Shown: piece by piece, positions 26,587-35,944 of the stretch
Layout of the letters: each line of letters starts with the position of its first letter
Position numbering within the stretch: position 1 is the first letter of the stretch
NCBI RefSeq assembly: GCF_003002895.1
Contig: NZ_PVTI01000019.1
Location: 17,635-81,634 of the forward strand
Source: Knoellia remsis
GTDB taxonomy: Bacteria; Actinomycetota; Actinomycetes; Actinomycetales; Dermatophilaceae
Length of the DNA: 64,000 nt
Reading direction: 5' to 3'
The notes under the pieces: model-generated
The model's input: only the letters and a program-made list of their open reading frames with translations
Database searches by the model: none
Told to the model about the DNA's origin: nothing
Program-made: the position numbers and the translations under genes

Positions 26587-28926
26587 TCAGCGGGTGAGCG
26601 CCTCGTAGCGGTTCCACACCTCGGTGGCGAGGGCGTGGATGTCACCGGCGGCGGTCGTCGGGAACGTGGCGTCGACGTCCTCGACCCAGGCCCGGTCCAC
26701 CGCGAACCAGTCGGTCTTCACCGGCTCGGTGCCCGTGACGAGAGCCTTCTCGAGGTCGCCGAGGTACTTCTCCCAGCGCGGCAGGTAGAGCGTGCCGATG
26801 AGGCCGTTCCACGACCGGTTGCAGTAGTCGCGCAGGCCGGCCTCGGAGAGCTCGCGGCCACCCCACGTGGTGAGGACCTCCTTGGCGTCGATGACGAGCT
26901 TCGCCTTCTCCTCCGGCGTGGCACCGGCGGCGCGGGCCTGCTCGACCCACGGTCCGAGCAGTGAACTGACCTGGGTGCGCGCGACGGCGTCCTGGAGTCG
27001 GATCTGCTCGAGCCACTCCTCGCTGAGGGCACGGAAGCGCTCGAGGTCCTTGGCGTCGTAGGCGGCCTTGATCCTCGGCAGCATGATCCGACTGTTGTTG
27101 TCGAGTACCTGCCGGGCCACCATCATGAGGTCGAGGCGGTAGGTGTCGGTGTCACGCAGCTCGGGAGCCACCTTCAGCAGCTCTTGGAGTGCCTGCGCGA
27201 ACGCCTGCATGTCGTAGCGGGAGTACTCGGGCGACCACGCAGCGGCGGACTTCCTCGTGAACGACGGGCGTCCGGCGAACAGTCCGTCCTGCGCCTCGTC
27301 CCAGCCGTCCTTCGGCAGGGCGTATGCCGTCCGGCCCATGATCTCCCACGCCTTCGACGCGTGCTCGTCCTCACCGCCGTAGCGCCGGGTTCCGTAGTCG
27401 CGGTACCACTGCGTGAGGTCGGCCGGGCCGTCGCGCCAGGCGAGCTCGGCGAAGAACTCCAGCGGCAGCACGTCGCCATGGCCGCCCTCGGGTGAGAGGG
27501 CGATGCCGCGCACGGCCGAGTTGGGCTTGTTCAGCCACGCGTAGTAGTCCGTGTTCCAGACGCCGAGGTTGCCGCCCATCGTCGTGTGGCCACCGAAGTT
27601 CCAGACCCCGCCGTAGGCGTACGGCGTTCCGCCCCACTGCTTTTCGCGGTCGAGTCCGGCGTAGCGGTCGGAGTTGAAGTCGACGACGAAGGTCGTCTTC
27701 GGGTCGAGGCCGGAGATGAGCGAGCCGCGGGGGTTGTCCTGCCAGGCGTGCATCTGCCAGATCGCGCCCGGGTTGGCCTTCTGCAGTGCCGCTTGGATGC
27801 CGACGCCCGCGTCCTCGAGGGGGAAGGTGATCTTGCCGCCCTCGGTGAAGGGGTTCATCGCGTACATGGTCGTGGTGCCGAACATCTCCTTCTGGATCGC
27901 GTAGAACCGTGCGGCCACCTCGGCGTACTTGGGGGTCCGGGGGTCGAGCCACGAGAGCATGCGCTGGCTGAACCAGTAGCCGCGGTCGACGACGTTCGCG
28001 CCGGGGTTGCGCTGGGCGAAGTCCTCGGGAACGAACCCGACGAAGCCGGGCATGAGCGGTGTCATCCCGAGCTCGCGCATCCGGGTGACGATCTTCTGGC
28101 CGAGCTCGACTCGCGCCTGCTGGACCTGCTCGCTGATGCCACCGTCGGCGAGGGTCCATCCGCCCTGCCACATGCCGGCCGCATTGTGCGCCAAGGGAGC
28201 CGTCCACTTCAGCGTCTCGGCCCGCGAGTAGCCGAACTCCTCCAGCGTGCGGTGGGCCACGTCCTCGAGGCCGATCGGCATGAAGACCGTGTTGTAGCCC
28301 TGGAGCGCGAGGACGTCGAGCTCGCGCTCCCACTCCTTCCACGTCCAGTTCGCCGACGTGTAGTCGGTCCAGATGTCGTTGCCGTAGAGCCGCACGCCGA
28401 CGTTGGCGCGCTGCACGATCGCCTTCGAAGGCAAAGGCATGGTCTTCTTGTCGAAGCTCACCTGCCCGGCATCCCAGGAGATGTCGGACTTCGCGACGTA
28501 CTTGAGGTACCAGTTGAACCCGGTGAGCAGCACCGCGTTCGAGGTGCCCTCGATGACGAGACGCCGCTGCGGGTCCGCCGACACCCGGAAGAACTCCTCA
28601 CCGTTCACCTTCTCACTCGCACGAAGGGTGAGCTTGCGCGCGATCTCACCCCCGACGAGCCGCTCGATCGCCGCCTTCGCCGCCCGCGAGTCGAACGCCG
28701 GCTTGCCCCACGCCGTCTTCCGCTTTTCCAAGGCACGCTTGAGTGCCTCGGTCGCTTCGGTCTGCGCAGTGCCGGTCACGCCCGCCGGCGCAGTTGCCGA
28801 CGGCGCAGTCGCTGCGGTTGCTGATCCCTTCGCCGGCCGCGCCGTGGCCGGAGCCGCGACGGACAGCGCCGCGATCAGAGCGGCAATGACGGACAGGACC
28901 AGACCGACGAGACGGAACCGGCGCAC
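26587..28926 (-). CDS. Exported alpha-N-acetylglucosaminidase (GH89)
   Basis: A 779-residue secreted glycosidase with a signal peptide (about 1-29, ending SVAAPATARP). It has the NAGLU family layout: an N-terminal beta domain, a TIM barrel (residues 165-500) with ALQGYNTVFMPIGLEDVA, and a helical C-terminal domain. The two expected acid residues are E362 (MNPFTEGG) and E480 (ALSPEGGHG). The family removes terminal alpha-linked GlcNAc from mucin-type or heparan-type glycans. It is transcribed divergently from a ROK regulator, which probably controls it, and another exported HexNAc-related enzyme lies at 38440. Confidence 0.92.
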   Translation of the reverse strand: MRRFRLVGLVLSVIAALIAALSVAAPATARPAKGSATAATAPSATAPAGVTGTAQTEATEALKRALEKRKTAWGKPAFDSRAAKAAIERLVGGEIARKLTLRASEKVNGEEFFRVSADPQRRLVIEGTSNAVLLTGFNWYLKYVAKSDISWDAGQVSFDKKTMPLPSKAIVQRANVGVRLYGNDIWTDYTSANWTWKEWERELDVLALQGYNTVFMPIGLEDVAHRTLEEFGYSRAETLKWTAPLAHNAAGMWQGGWTLADGGISEQVQQARVELGQKIVTRMRELGMTPLMPGFVGFVPEDFAQRNPGANVVDRGYWFSQRMLSWLDPRTPKYAEVAARFYAIQKEMFGTTTMYAMNPFTEGGKITFPLEDAGVGIQAALQKANPGAIWQMHAWQDNPRGSLISGLDPKTTFVVDFNSDRYAGLDREKQWGGTPYAYGGVWNFGGHTTMGGNLGVWNTDYYAWLNKPNSAVRGIALSPEGGHGDVLPLEFFAELAWRDGPADLTQWYRDYGTRRYGGEDEHASKAWEIMGRTAYALPKDGWDEAQDGLFAGRPSFTRKSAAAWSPEYSRYDMQAFAQALQELLKVAPELRDTDTYRLDLMMVARQVLDNNSRIMLPRIKAAYDAKDLERFRALSEEWLEQIRLQDAVARTQVSSLLGPWVEQARAAGATPEEKAKLVIDAKEVLTTWGGRELSEAGLRDYCNRSWNGLIGTLYLPRWEKYLGDLEKALVTGTEPVKTDWFAVDRAWVEDVDATFPTTAAGDIHALATEVWNRYEALTR

Positions 28927-28956
28927 GACTTCCTCCTGGGCTTCGTTGACCAGCGA

Positions 28957-28978
28957 TCGGAATTAGTGGAGATTCCGA
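28957..28978. promoter_or_regulatory. Candidate operator palindrome between GH89 gene and ROK regulator
   Basis: TCGGAAT and ATTCCGA form 7-base arms around an 8-base spacer in the A/T-rich gap between the two divergent genes. Sugar-responsive ROK repressors bind such inverted repeats in their own intergenic region. It overlaps the most upstream possible GTG start of the ROK gene, which argues that translation starts further down. Confidence 0.4.
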
Positions 28979-28982
28979 ACGA

Positions 28983-29011
28983 ATTGGTTTCCCCGATGCT
29001 CTCGGCTACTG
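28983..29011 (+). promoter_or_regulatory. Candidate promoter for the ROK regulator
   Basis: TTGGTT (28983-28988) and TACTGT (29006-29011) are 17 bases apart and resemble -35 and -10 boxes. The transcript would start near 29018, just before the AGGAGG at 29026-29031. Confidence 0.3.
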
Positions 29012-29037
29012 TCCACCGTGTCAAGAGGAGGTCCGAG

Positions 29038-30336
29038 CTGAGCACCCATGGCGTCGAGAACGGTCAGCGACCGGCGAGCCCGCGCGGCACCGGACTGCCG
29101 CCCGCATCCCCTGCGGCGCGCCCGCTCGCGCCGCAGGGGATGCGGCGCACGAACCTCTCGCTCGCCCTGCGTCACCTCCGCACGAACGGCGGCCGCTCTC
29201 GCGCGCAGCTCGCCCAGGACCTCGGGGTGTCCAAGGCCACGGCGTCAGCACTCGTCGGCGAGCTCGGCCAGCGCGGGCTCGTGCGCGAGAGCGAGCTGCA
29301 TCGCACGGGCGGCGCCGGTCGACCCGGCCTCACGGTCGACCCGGACGGCCGGCATGTCGCCGGGGTCGGGCTCGAGCTCAACACCGACTATCTCGCCGCT
29401 GTCGCGGTGGACCTGCGCGGACGTCGTCTCGCCGAGACCGTGCGCCACCTCGACATCGCCGACCTCCGCCCAGCGGCGGCACTCGACGCAGCAGCCGACT
29501 TGGTCGGGCCGCTGCTCAAGGAGCTGCGGGCCGACGGGGTGACGCCGATGGGCCTCGCCCTCTCGACCAGCGGTGTCATCGACCACGCCGCCGGAGTCGT
29601 CACCTTCGCCGCCAACCTCGGCTGGCGTGACGTGCCCGTCGTCTCGGAGGTGCGCCGACGACTCGGGCTCGCCGACGACATCTGGGTCTCGGTCGAAAGC
29701 GCGAACCAGCTCGCCGCGGTCGCCGAGCACGCGGCATACGGCGACCCCGCGCTGACCGAGCTGCTCTACGTCTCCGGTGACGAGGGCGTCGGGGCCGGCA
29801 TCATCGCTCACGGACGGATCATCACCGGCGCCTCGGGATTCTCGGGCGAGGTCGGCCACCTCCCCCTCAACCCCGCCGGGACGACGTGCCGGTGCGGGCG
29901 CACCGGCTGCTGGGAGACCCTCGTGGGGTTCGGCGCGGTCGTCGAGCGGGCCACCAGCCCGGGGGACCCGCTCCGCGACCACTCCGTCCCGCTCCCCCGC
30001 CGGATCGACGAGCTGCGTTCCCGCCTTGCTGCTGCCGATGAGGACGCCCACGCCGCCATCGAGCAGTTGGTCGTCGACCTCACGACCGGGCTCTCCGTCG
30101 GCATCGACCTGCTCAACCCCCAGGTCGTCGTGCTCGGCGGCTGGTTCGCAGCGGTCGGTGACCTCATCGCCACACCCGTGGCGCGGGCACTCGAGCAGCG
30201 GCAGCGCGACTTCGGCTCCGTCGTGGACCTCGCCGTCTCACGGCTCGGAGCACTGTCCAGCGCCACCGGCGGGGCGCACTTCGCGCTCGAGCCAGTGCTG
30301 GACGACCCGCTCCTCGCCCCCAAGGCGTCGACATGA
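29038..30336 (+). CDS. ROK family transcriptional regulator
   Basis: A regulator with an N-terminal winged helix (LRTNGGRSRAQLAQDLGVSK, ATASALVGELGQRGLV) and a ROK sugar-kinase-like domain. The ROK zinc motif CRCGRTGCWE and glycine loops (VSGDEGVGAGII, SGEVGHLPLNP) are present. It probably senses an amino sugar and controls the divergent GH89 gene. The start is uncertain: an ideal AGGAGG lies six bases before CTG at 29038 (432 residues). GTG at 28966 and ATG at 28996 lie inside the promoter region, and ATG at 29140 lies in a long hairpin. Confidence 0.85.
   Translation: MSTHGVENGQRPASPRGTGLPPASPAARPLAPQGMRRTNLSLALRHLRTNGGRSRAQLAQDLGVSKATASALVGELGQRGLVRESELHRTGGAGRPGLTVDPDGRHVAGVGLELNTDYLAAVAVDLRGRRLAETVRHLDIADLRPAAALDAAADLVGPLLKELRADGVTPMGLALSTSGVIDHAAGVVTFAANLGWRDVPVVSEVRRRLGLADDIWVSVESANQLAAVAEHAAYGDPALTELLYVSGDEGVGAGIIAHGRIITGASGFSGEVGHLPLNPAGTTCRCGRTGCWETLVGFGAVVERATSPGDPLRDHSVPLPRRIDELRSRLAAADEDAHAAIEQLVVDLTTGLSVGIDLLNPQVVVLGGWFAAVGDLIATPVARALEQRQRDFGSVVDLAVSRLGALSSATGGAHFALEPVLDDPLLAPKAST
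29102..29145. repeat. Perfect 19-base inverted repeat in the 5' region of the ROK gene
   Basis: CCGCATCCCCTGCGGCGCG at 29102-29120 is exactly complementary to CGCGCCGCAGGGGATGCGG at 29127-29145, with a 6-base loop. The right arm contains the ATG at 29140. In RNA this would be a very stable hairpin just before the helix-turn-helix coding part. Confidence 0.8.
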
Positions 30337-30393
30337 CCCCCCGTAGCCCAGACGCGACCACCGCGACGCCAATCCGGAACCGGGAGCAGGACC

Positions 30394-30446
30394 TTGACAT
30401 CAACCCCTGTGTTAACGATGATCAATAATAACGTTTATCGCTAAAC
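30394..30446 (+). promoter_or_regulatory. Promoter and AT-rich operator region of the DUF2975/HTH operon
   Basis: TTGACA at 30394-30399 is a perfect -35 box, and GATGAT 17 bases later is a fair -10 box. Just downstream GTTTATCGCTAAAC is a short palindrome (GTTTA/TAAAC) in one of the most A/T-rich spots of the window. The small HTH protein of the operon could bind here. Confidence 0.45.
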
Positions 30447-30493
30447 ACGGCTGACGGATCGAGACGCTCCGTCGCCCGGGGGCAGGAGCTGAC

Positions 30494-31237
30494 ATGCGTT
30501 CGGAACCGATTCTGCGACTTGCCGAGCTCGCGTCGCGCGTCGTCGCACTCGCCGGACTGGTGACACTGTGCGGCTATGCCGTCTTCGGAGCGGGCGCCGG
30601 CACAGGCCTCCCGAATGGGACACCGAACTGGGTGTGGCAGGGGCTGGGCCGGGCACCACTCGTCGAGGACCTCTTCGAGCCGACGGCCTCCGTGGTCCCC
30701 GCCGACAGGCAGGTGAGCGACCTGGTCTTCGCGCTCGACAAGGCCGTCGCCACGTCGATGCTCGATCCCGGGGTCGAGCAGGACCCCGGGGCCGACAGCT
30801 ACCAGGGCGCCGAGGGCGTCAATGTGCGCAACGGCTACCGTTTCACGGCATCCTTCGACGTCGGGTGGGGGGCCCGGGTCGCCATCGCCAGCCTCGGGGC
30901 CCTGGGCGCGATCGGCTTCGCCGCGTTCTGGTGGATGCTCGCCGGGATCATCCGCGAGGCTCGACGCGGGGCCGTGTTCACTCGTCGCGGCGTCCAGCGC
31001 CTCGTCGTCATGCGCGGGGGCCTCATCGTCGGGCCGACGGGGTGGGTCGTCGCGAACCGGGTCATCGACGGCCGTCTGCTCGCCGAGTCCCGCGCCGCGG
31101 GGAAGTTCGAGCTCGCCGAGAGCTGGGTCGAGGTGCCCAACTACACGACGATCACGCTCGGCCTCGTCCTCCTGGCACTCGCCGTGGTCTGGCGCCGTGG
31201 GAGCCAGCTCGAGGAGGACGTGGAGGGACTGGTGTGA
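30494..31237 (+). CDS. DUF2975 domain-containing membrane protein
   Basis: A 247-residue protein with four hydrophobic segments (about 15-37, 130-152, 172-190, 215-233) and an extracytoplasmic loop between the first two. The later part FWWMLAGIIREARRGAVFTRRGVQRL is characteristic of DUF2975. Such proteins are regularly paired with a tiny XRE-type regulator, as here, where the stop overlaps the GTG of the HTH gene. AGGAG precedes the start. Function unknown, possibly a membrane regulator of the HTH partner. Confidence 0.8.
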   Translation: MRSEPILRLAELASRVVALAGLVTLCGYAVFGAGAGTGLPNGTPNWVWQGLGRAPLVEDLFEPTASVVPADRQVSDLVFALDKAVATSMLDPGVEQDPGADSYQGAEGVNVRNGYRFTASFDVGWGARVAIASLGALGAIGFAAFWWMLAGIIREARRGAVFTRRGVQRLVVMRGGLIVGPTGWVVANRVIDGRLLAESRAAGKFELAESWVEVPNYTTITLGLVLLALAVVWRRGSQLEEDVEGLV

Positions 31238-31464
31238 GCCCCGCCGATCTCGAGGACGGCCATCGCATCGTCTGTCACCTCGACGAGCTGCTCGAGGCTC
31301 GGGGTATGACTCTCACCGAACTCGCCGAGCGCGTCGGCGTGAGCATCGTCAACCTGTCCATCCTCAAGAACAACCGGGCCAAGGCCGTGCGGTTCTCCAC
31401 GCTCACCGCGATCTGCGACGTTCTCGACTGTCAACCGGGCGACGTGCTCAGCATGGCCCGGTGA
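31234..31464 (+). CDS. XRE/YozG-like helix-turn-helix regulator
   Basis: A 76-residue DNA-binding protein that is almost only a Cro/CI-type HTH (MTLTELAERVGVSIVNLSIL, then KNNRAKAVRFSTLTAICDVL). The ending DCQPGDVLSM is typical of YozG-like regulators coupled to DUF2975 proteins. The GTG start overlaps the previous stop, so both are co-translated. It probably regulates its own operon. Confidence 0.88.
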   Translation: MSPADLEDGHRIVCHLDELLEARGMTLTELAERVGVSIVNLSILKNNRAKAVRFSTLTAICDVLDCQPGDVLSMAR

Positions 31465-31531
31465 GGGGCACGCACAACCACAACGGACGGCATACCGCCC
31501 CCGCGCAAGGCCGCGGTCGCCACGGTGAGGG

Positions 31532-32806
<1,275 letters not shown>

Positions 32807-32962
32807 GGGCTTCCGGTCCCTTCCTCCAAGACAGTGGGGCCGCCGACGCCACGGCGGGGAGCCGGGGCCTTCGACGCGACCGACGCTACCTCGCGGGGGC
32901 GTCGTCTCCTCCCATTGAACGCCCCGAAGGGCGCGCGCGTCGCGCTTGTCCGCTCAGGGCGG

Positions 32963-32989
32963 ACACGGCATACGGCATCTCGGTATGCC
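32963..32989. repeat. Inverted repeat of the GGCATAC word in the clpX/terC gap
   Basis: ACGGCATAC and GTATGCCGT form 9-base arms with a 9-base loop, and CGGAC/GTCCG outside can extend the stem past a 2-base bulge. It lies between divergent genes, so it is not a simple terminator. The rest of the 349-base gap 32807-33155 holds the riboswitch below and no further gene. Confidence 0.6.
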
Positions 32990-33035
32990 GTCCGCGGATT
33001 TGGCGCGGCCCGCTCGGCTTCGTAGGATGGAGCCA

Positions 33036-33150
33036 CGAGGGGAGTACTTCCCAAGTTCGACTCGGTCAGTTCGAGCGCTCAGCAGCGCTCCCGGGTCGAC
33101 GCCGCAGCCGCGGTGAAGGAGACCTCAGACCCACCAGTGATCTGAGGTTT
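33036..33150 (+). ncRNA. yybP-ykoY type manganese riboswitch upstream of terC
   Basis: The leader contains GGGGAGTA at 33039-33046 and GAGACC at its 3' side (33119-33124), the two most conserved parts of the yybP-ykoY aptamer, with stem-forming sequence between. The 3' end merges into a hairpin, ACCTCAGA (33122-33129) with TCTGAGGT (33141-33148). That hairpin takes in both the aptamer's ACC and the GAGG that serves as ribosome-binding site for terC. The family senses Mn2+ and often controls TerC/MntP-type exporters. Translation would be freed when the aptamer holds its 3' strand. Confidence 0.75.
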
Positions 33151-33155
33151 CATCC

Positions 33156-34193
33156 ATGCAGTCATCCCTGCTCGCTGCCGAGGGCGCCACCGGCGCCGTC
33201 GACTCCATCGGCACGCCGATGCTCTGGGGCGCGACGATCGCCGCCGTGCTCGTGCTCGTCGTGCTCGACTTCCTGCTCACCCGCAAGCCGCACGAGGTCT
33301 CGATGCGCGAGGCCATCGGCTGGTCCTCGTTCTACGTGGCCCTGCCCGTGGCGTTCGGTGTCTTCATCTGGAGCCGCTTCGGCGGCCAGATCGGGCTCGA
33401 GTACTACACCGGCTACCTCGTCGAGAAGTCGCTCTCCGTCGACAACCTCTTCGTCTTCATGCTCGTGCTCGCGGCGTTCGCCGTGCCGCGCGAGCTGCAG
33501 CAGCGCGTCCTCCTCATCGGCGTCGTCGGCGCCCTCGTCCTGCGCGGCATCTTCATCGCCCTCGGCGCACAGATGCTCGCGAACTTCGACTGGACCTTCC
33601 TGCTCTTCGGGCTCATCCTGCTCGTCACCGGCGTCAAGCTGCTCCGGGACGCGATCAAGGACACCGAGCACAACGTCGACCCGAACACGATGCGCACGAC
33701 CCGCCTCGTCCGCCGGTTCATGCCGGTGACCGACGACTACCGCGGCACGGCGTTCTCGGTGCGCGAGGCCGGTCGGCGGGCTCTCACCCCGCTCGCGCTC
33801 GTGACCATCGCGATCCTCGGCACCGACATCGTCTTCGCCGTCGACTCGGTGCCCGCCGTCTACGGCATCACCGGCGACCCGTACCTCGTCTTCGCGACGA
33901 ACGCGTTCGCGCTGCTCGGCCTGCGCGCCCTCTACTTCGTCCTCGAGGGCGCCCTGTCCAAGCTCGTGCACCTCGGCTACGGCCTCGCCGCGATCCTCGG
34001 CTTCATCGGCGTCAAGCTCGTCCTGCACTGGGCGCACGGCATCTGGGCGTGGGTGCCCACCGTGCCGATCGTCGCCTCGCTCGTCGTCATCGTCGGCATC
34101 CTCGCCATCGTCACCGTGACGAGCCTGCGGGCCAGCAAGAAGGCTGAGCTCGAGGCCGCCGAGGACTCCCTCGTCGGCGCCGACGAGCACTGA
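33156..34193 (+). CDS. TerC family integral membrane protein (Alx-like)
   Basis: A 345-residue protein with about nine membrane segments. The TerC signatures EKSLSVDNLFVF and GTDIVFAVDSVPA carry the conserved acidic residues thought to bind metal. Alx/TerC proteins under a yybP-ykoY riboswitch are linked to Mn2+ export or to metal loading of secreted proteins. It lies alone between clpX and clpP2 on the opposite strand to both. Confidence 0.93.
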   Translation: MQSSLLAAEGATGAVDSIGTPMLWGATIAAVLVLVVLDFLLTRKPHEVSMREAIGWSSFYVALPVAFGVFIWSRFGGQIGLEYYTGYLVEKSLSVDNLFVFMLVLAAFAVPRELQQRVLLIGVVGALVLRGIFIALGAQMLANFDWTFLLFGLILLVTGVKLLRDAIKDTEHNVDPNTMRTTRLVRRFMPVTDDYRGTAFSVREAGRRALTPLALVTIAILGTDIVFAVDSVPAVYGITGDPYLVFATNAFALLGLRALYFVLEGALSKLVHLGYGLAAILGFIGVKLVLHWAHGIWAWVPTVPIVASLVVIVGILAIVTVTSLRASKKAELEAAEDSLVGADEH

Positions 34194-34256
34194 GCCCCGC
34201 GAGGGTCACGCCGGGTCGGCTCGGCTCGGGTCGGCGTGGCTCGCCTCGCCGGCGGC

Positions 34257-34290
34257 GTCTCGATTCGCCGGACGTCCCGCGAATCGAGAC
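34257..34290. terminator. 12-base-arm hairpin after terC
   Basis: GTCTCGATTCGC and GCGAATCGAGAC form perfect arms around a 10-base loop. This is the first of two hairpins between the convergent terC and clpP2 genes. Confidence 0.5.
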
Positions 34291-34340
34291 CTCCGTGGCG
34301 AGACGAGCTCCGGGATGCCCACCGAGCAAGCCCAAACGCA

Positions 34341-34377
34341 GGTATGCCGGCCGCTCACGGTGAGCGGCCGGCATACC
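34341..34377. terminator. 17-base perfect hairpin carrying GGTATGCC, clpP2/terC convergent gap
   Basis: GGTATGCCGGCCGCTCA and TGAGCGGCCGGCATACC pair perfectly around CGG, in the middle of the convergent gap. It is a likely bidirectional terminator and one of a family of such elements in this window. Confidence 0.7.
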
Positions 34378-34399
34378 GGCGTCGTGGACGGGCGAGCGG

Positions 34400-35059
34400 T
34401 CAGCTCTCGAGAGCGGCCTTGCGCGAGGAGAGCACCTCGTCGATGAGGCCGTACTCCTTGGCCTCCTCGGCCGAGAGGATCTTGTCGCGCTCGATGTCCT
34501 TGCGGACCTGCTCCACGGAGCGGCCGGAGTGCTTCGAGAGGGTCTCCTCGAGCCACTCGCGCATGCGCAGCACCTCGTTGGCGTGGATCTCGAGGTCGGA
34601 AGCCATGCCACCCGTGCCCTCGATCGCGGGCTGGTGGATGAGCACCCGCGAGTTCGGCAGGGCGTAGCGCTTGCCCTCGGCGCCGGCGCCGAGGAGCACC
34701 GCCGCCGCCGACGCGGCCTGGCCGACGACGAACGTCTGCACGTCGGGGCGGATGTACTGCATCGTGTCGTAGATCGCGGTCATCGCCGTGAACGAGCCAC
34801 CGGGGCTGTTGATGTACATGAGGATGTCGCGGTCCGGGTCCTGGGACTCGAGCACGATGAGCTGGGCGATGACGTCGTCGGCGGACGCGTCGTCGACCTG
34901 CACGCCGAGGAAGATGATCCGGTCCTCGAAGAGCTTGGTGTAGGGGTCGGTCCGCTTCATGCCGTAGGAGGTGCGCTCCTCGAACTGCGGCAGGATGTAG
35001 CGGCTGGACGGGCCGGGCACGGCGAGGCCGCTGGGGCGAGTGGGGTAGTTCGCGTTCAT
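34400..35059 (-). CDS. clpP2: ATP-dependent Clp protease proteolytic subunit ClpP2
   Basis: A 219-residue serine peptidase subunit that forms a mixed ClpP1P2 barrel in actinobacteria. The catalytic Ser lies in [12 protein letters not shown], His in RVLIHQPA and Asp in the segment [20 protein letters not shown]. The propeptide-like N-terminus [20 protein letters not shown] precedes the core. It follows clpP1 after 29 bases in one operon. Confidence 0.95.
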   Translation of the reverse strand: MNANYPTRPSGLAVPGPSSRYILPQFEERTSYGMKRTDPYTKLFEDRIIFLGVQVDDASADDVIAQLIVLESQDPDRDILMYINSPGGSFTAMTAIYDTMQYIRPDVQTFVVGQAASAAAVLLGAGAEGKRYALPNSRVLIHQPAIEGTGGMASDLEIHANEVLRMREWLEETLSKHSGRSVEQVRKDIERDKILSAEEAKEYGLIDEVLSSRKAALES

Positions 35060-35088
35060 GAGTCTCTTTCGCTCGTCTCGTCGGCGGG

Positions 35089-35712
35089 TCAGTCGGTGAC
35101 CGGGTTGTCGGTGCTCTTGCCGGCCTGCTCGGCGCGCGAGAACACGTGGTCGACGAAGCCGTACTCCTTGGCCTCCTCGGCCGTGAACCAGCGGTCGCGG
35201 TCGGAGTCCTTCTCGATCTGCTCGACGCTCTGGCCGGTGTGCTCGGCGATGAGGTCGGCCATCTGCTTCTTGATGTGCAGCAGCTGCTCGGCCTGGATCT
35301 TGATGTCGGACGCGGTGCCGCCGATCCCGCCGGACGGCTGGTGCATCATGACGCGCGCGTGCGGCGTGGCGTAGCGCTTGCCCTTGGTGCCGGCGGAGAG
35401 CAGGAACTGCCCCATCGACGCGGCCATGCCCATCGCAACCGTCGCGACGTCGTTGGGCACCCACTGCATGGTGTCGAAGATCGCCATGCCGGCGGTCACG
35501 GAGCCACCGGGGCTGTTGATGTAGAGCCAGATGTCCTTCTCGGAGTCCTCCGCGGCGAGCAGGAGCATCTGGGCGCAGATGGCGTTGGCGTTGTCGTCAC
35601 GCACGTCCGAGCCGAGGAAGATGATCCGCTCCTTGAGGAGGCGGTTGTAGATGCTGTCGTCGAGCCCGAGCTTCTCGCCCTGACCGGCCGCGACGATCTC
35701 GTTGCTGCTCAC
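35089..35712 (-). CDS. clpP1: ATP-dependent Clp protease proteolytic subunit ClpP1
   Basis: A 207-residue subunit, first of the clpP1-clpP2 operon. The catalytic Ser is in [11 protein letters not shown], the His in [11 protein letters not shown] and the Asp in [21 protein letters not shown]. The GTG start is preceded by AGGAGCGAACC. The gap upstream (35713-35944) holds the terminator of the next gene and the promoter region. Confidence 0.95.
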   Translation of the reverse strand: MSSNEIVAAGQGEKLGLDDSIYNRLLKERIIFLGSDVRDDNANAICAQMLLLAAEDSEKDIWLYINSPGGSVTAGMAIFDTMQWVPNDVATVAMGMAASMGQFLLSAGTKGKRYATPHARVMMHQPSGGIGGTASDIKIQAEQLLHIKKQMADLIAEHTGQSVEQIEKDSDRDRWFTAEEAKEYGFVDHVFSRAEQAGKSTDNPVTD

Positions 35713-35874
35713 GCTGGTTCGCTCCTGCCGTGATGGTGGTCGTGCCTTTCGCTGACCCTAACGCGCAGGGTCGGTGCGGCACTCCCACCGGGGGTCCGTG
35801 TTCGCCCTGAGCACAACCGGCTCAGGTTTCCGGTATGCCGATCGGCAAGGCGTCCCACCTGTCCCCCGGGCGTG

Positions 35875-35916
35875 CGTCTGCGTGGATGGTGAGGTTCTCG
35901 ACCATCCACGCAGACG
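35875..35916. terminator. 16-base-arm hairpin after the MFS gene
   Basis: CGTCTGCGTGGATGGT and ACCATCCACGCAGACG form perfect arms around a 10-base loop, about 30 bases downstream of the MFS stop codon. It separates that gene from the clpP promoter. Confidence 0.65.
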
Positions 35917-35944
35917 TAAGCCATCGGGAGTGGGGGTATGCCGG

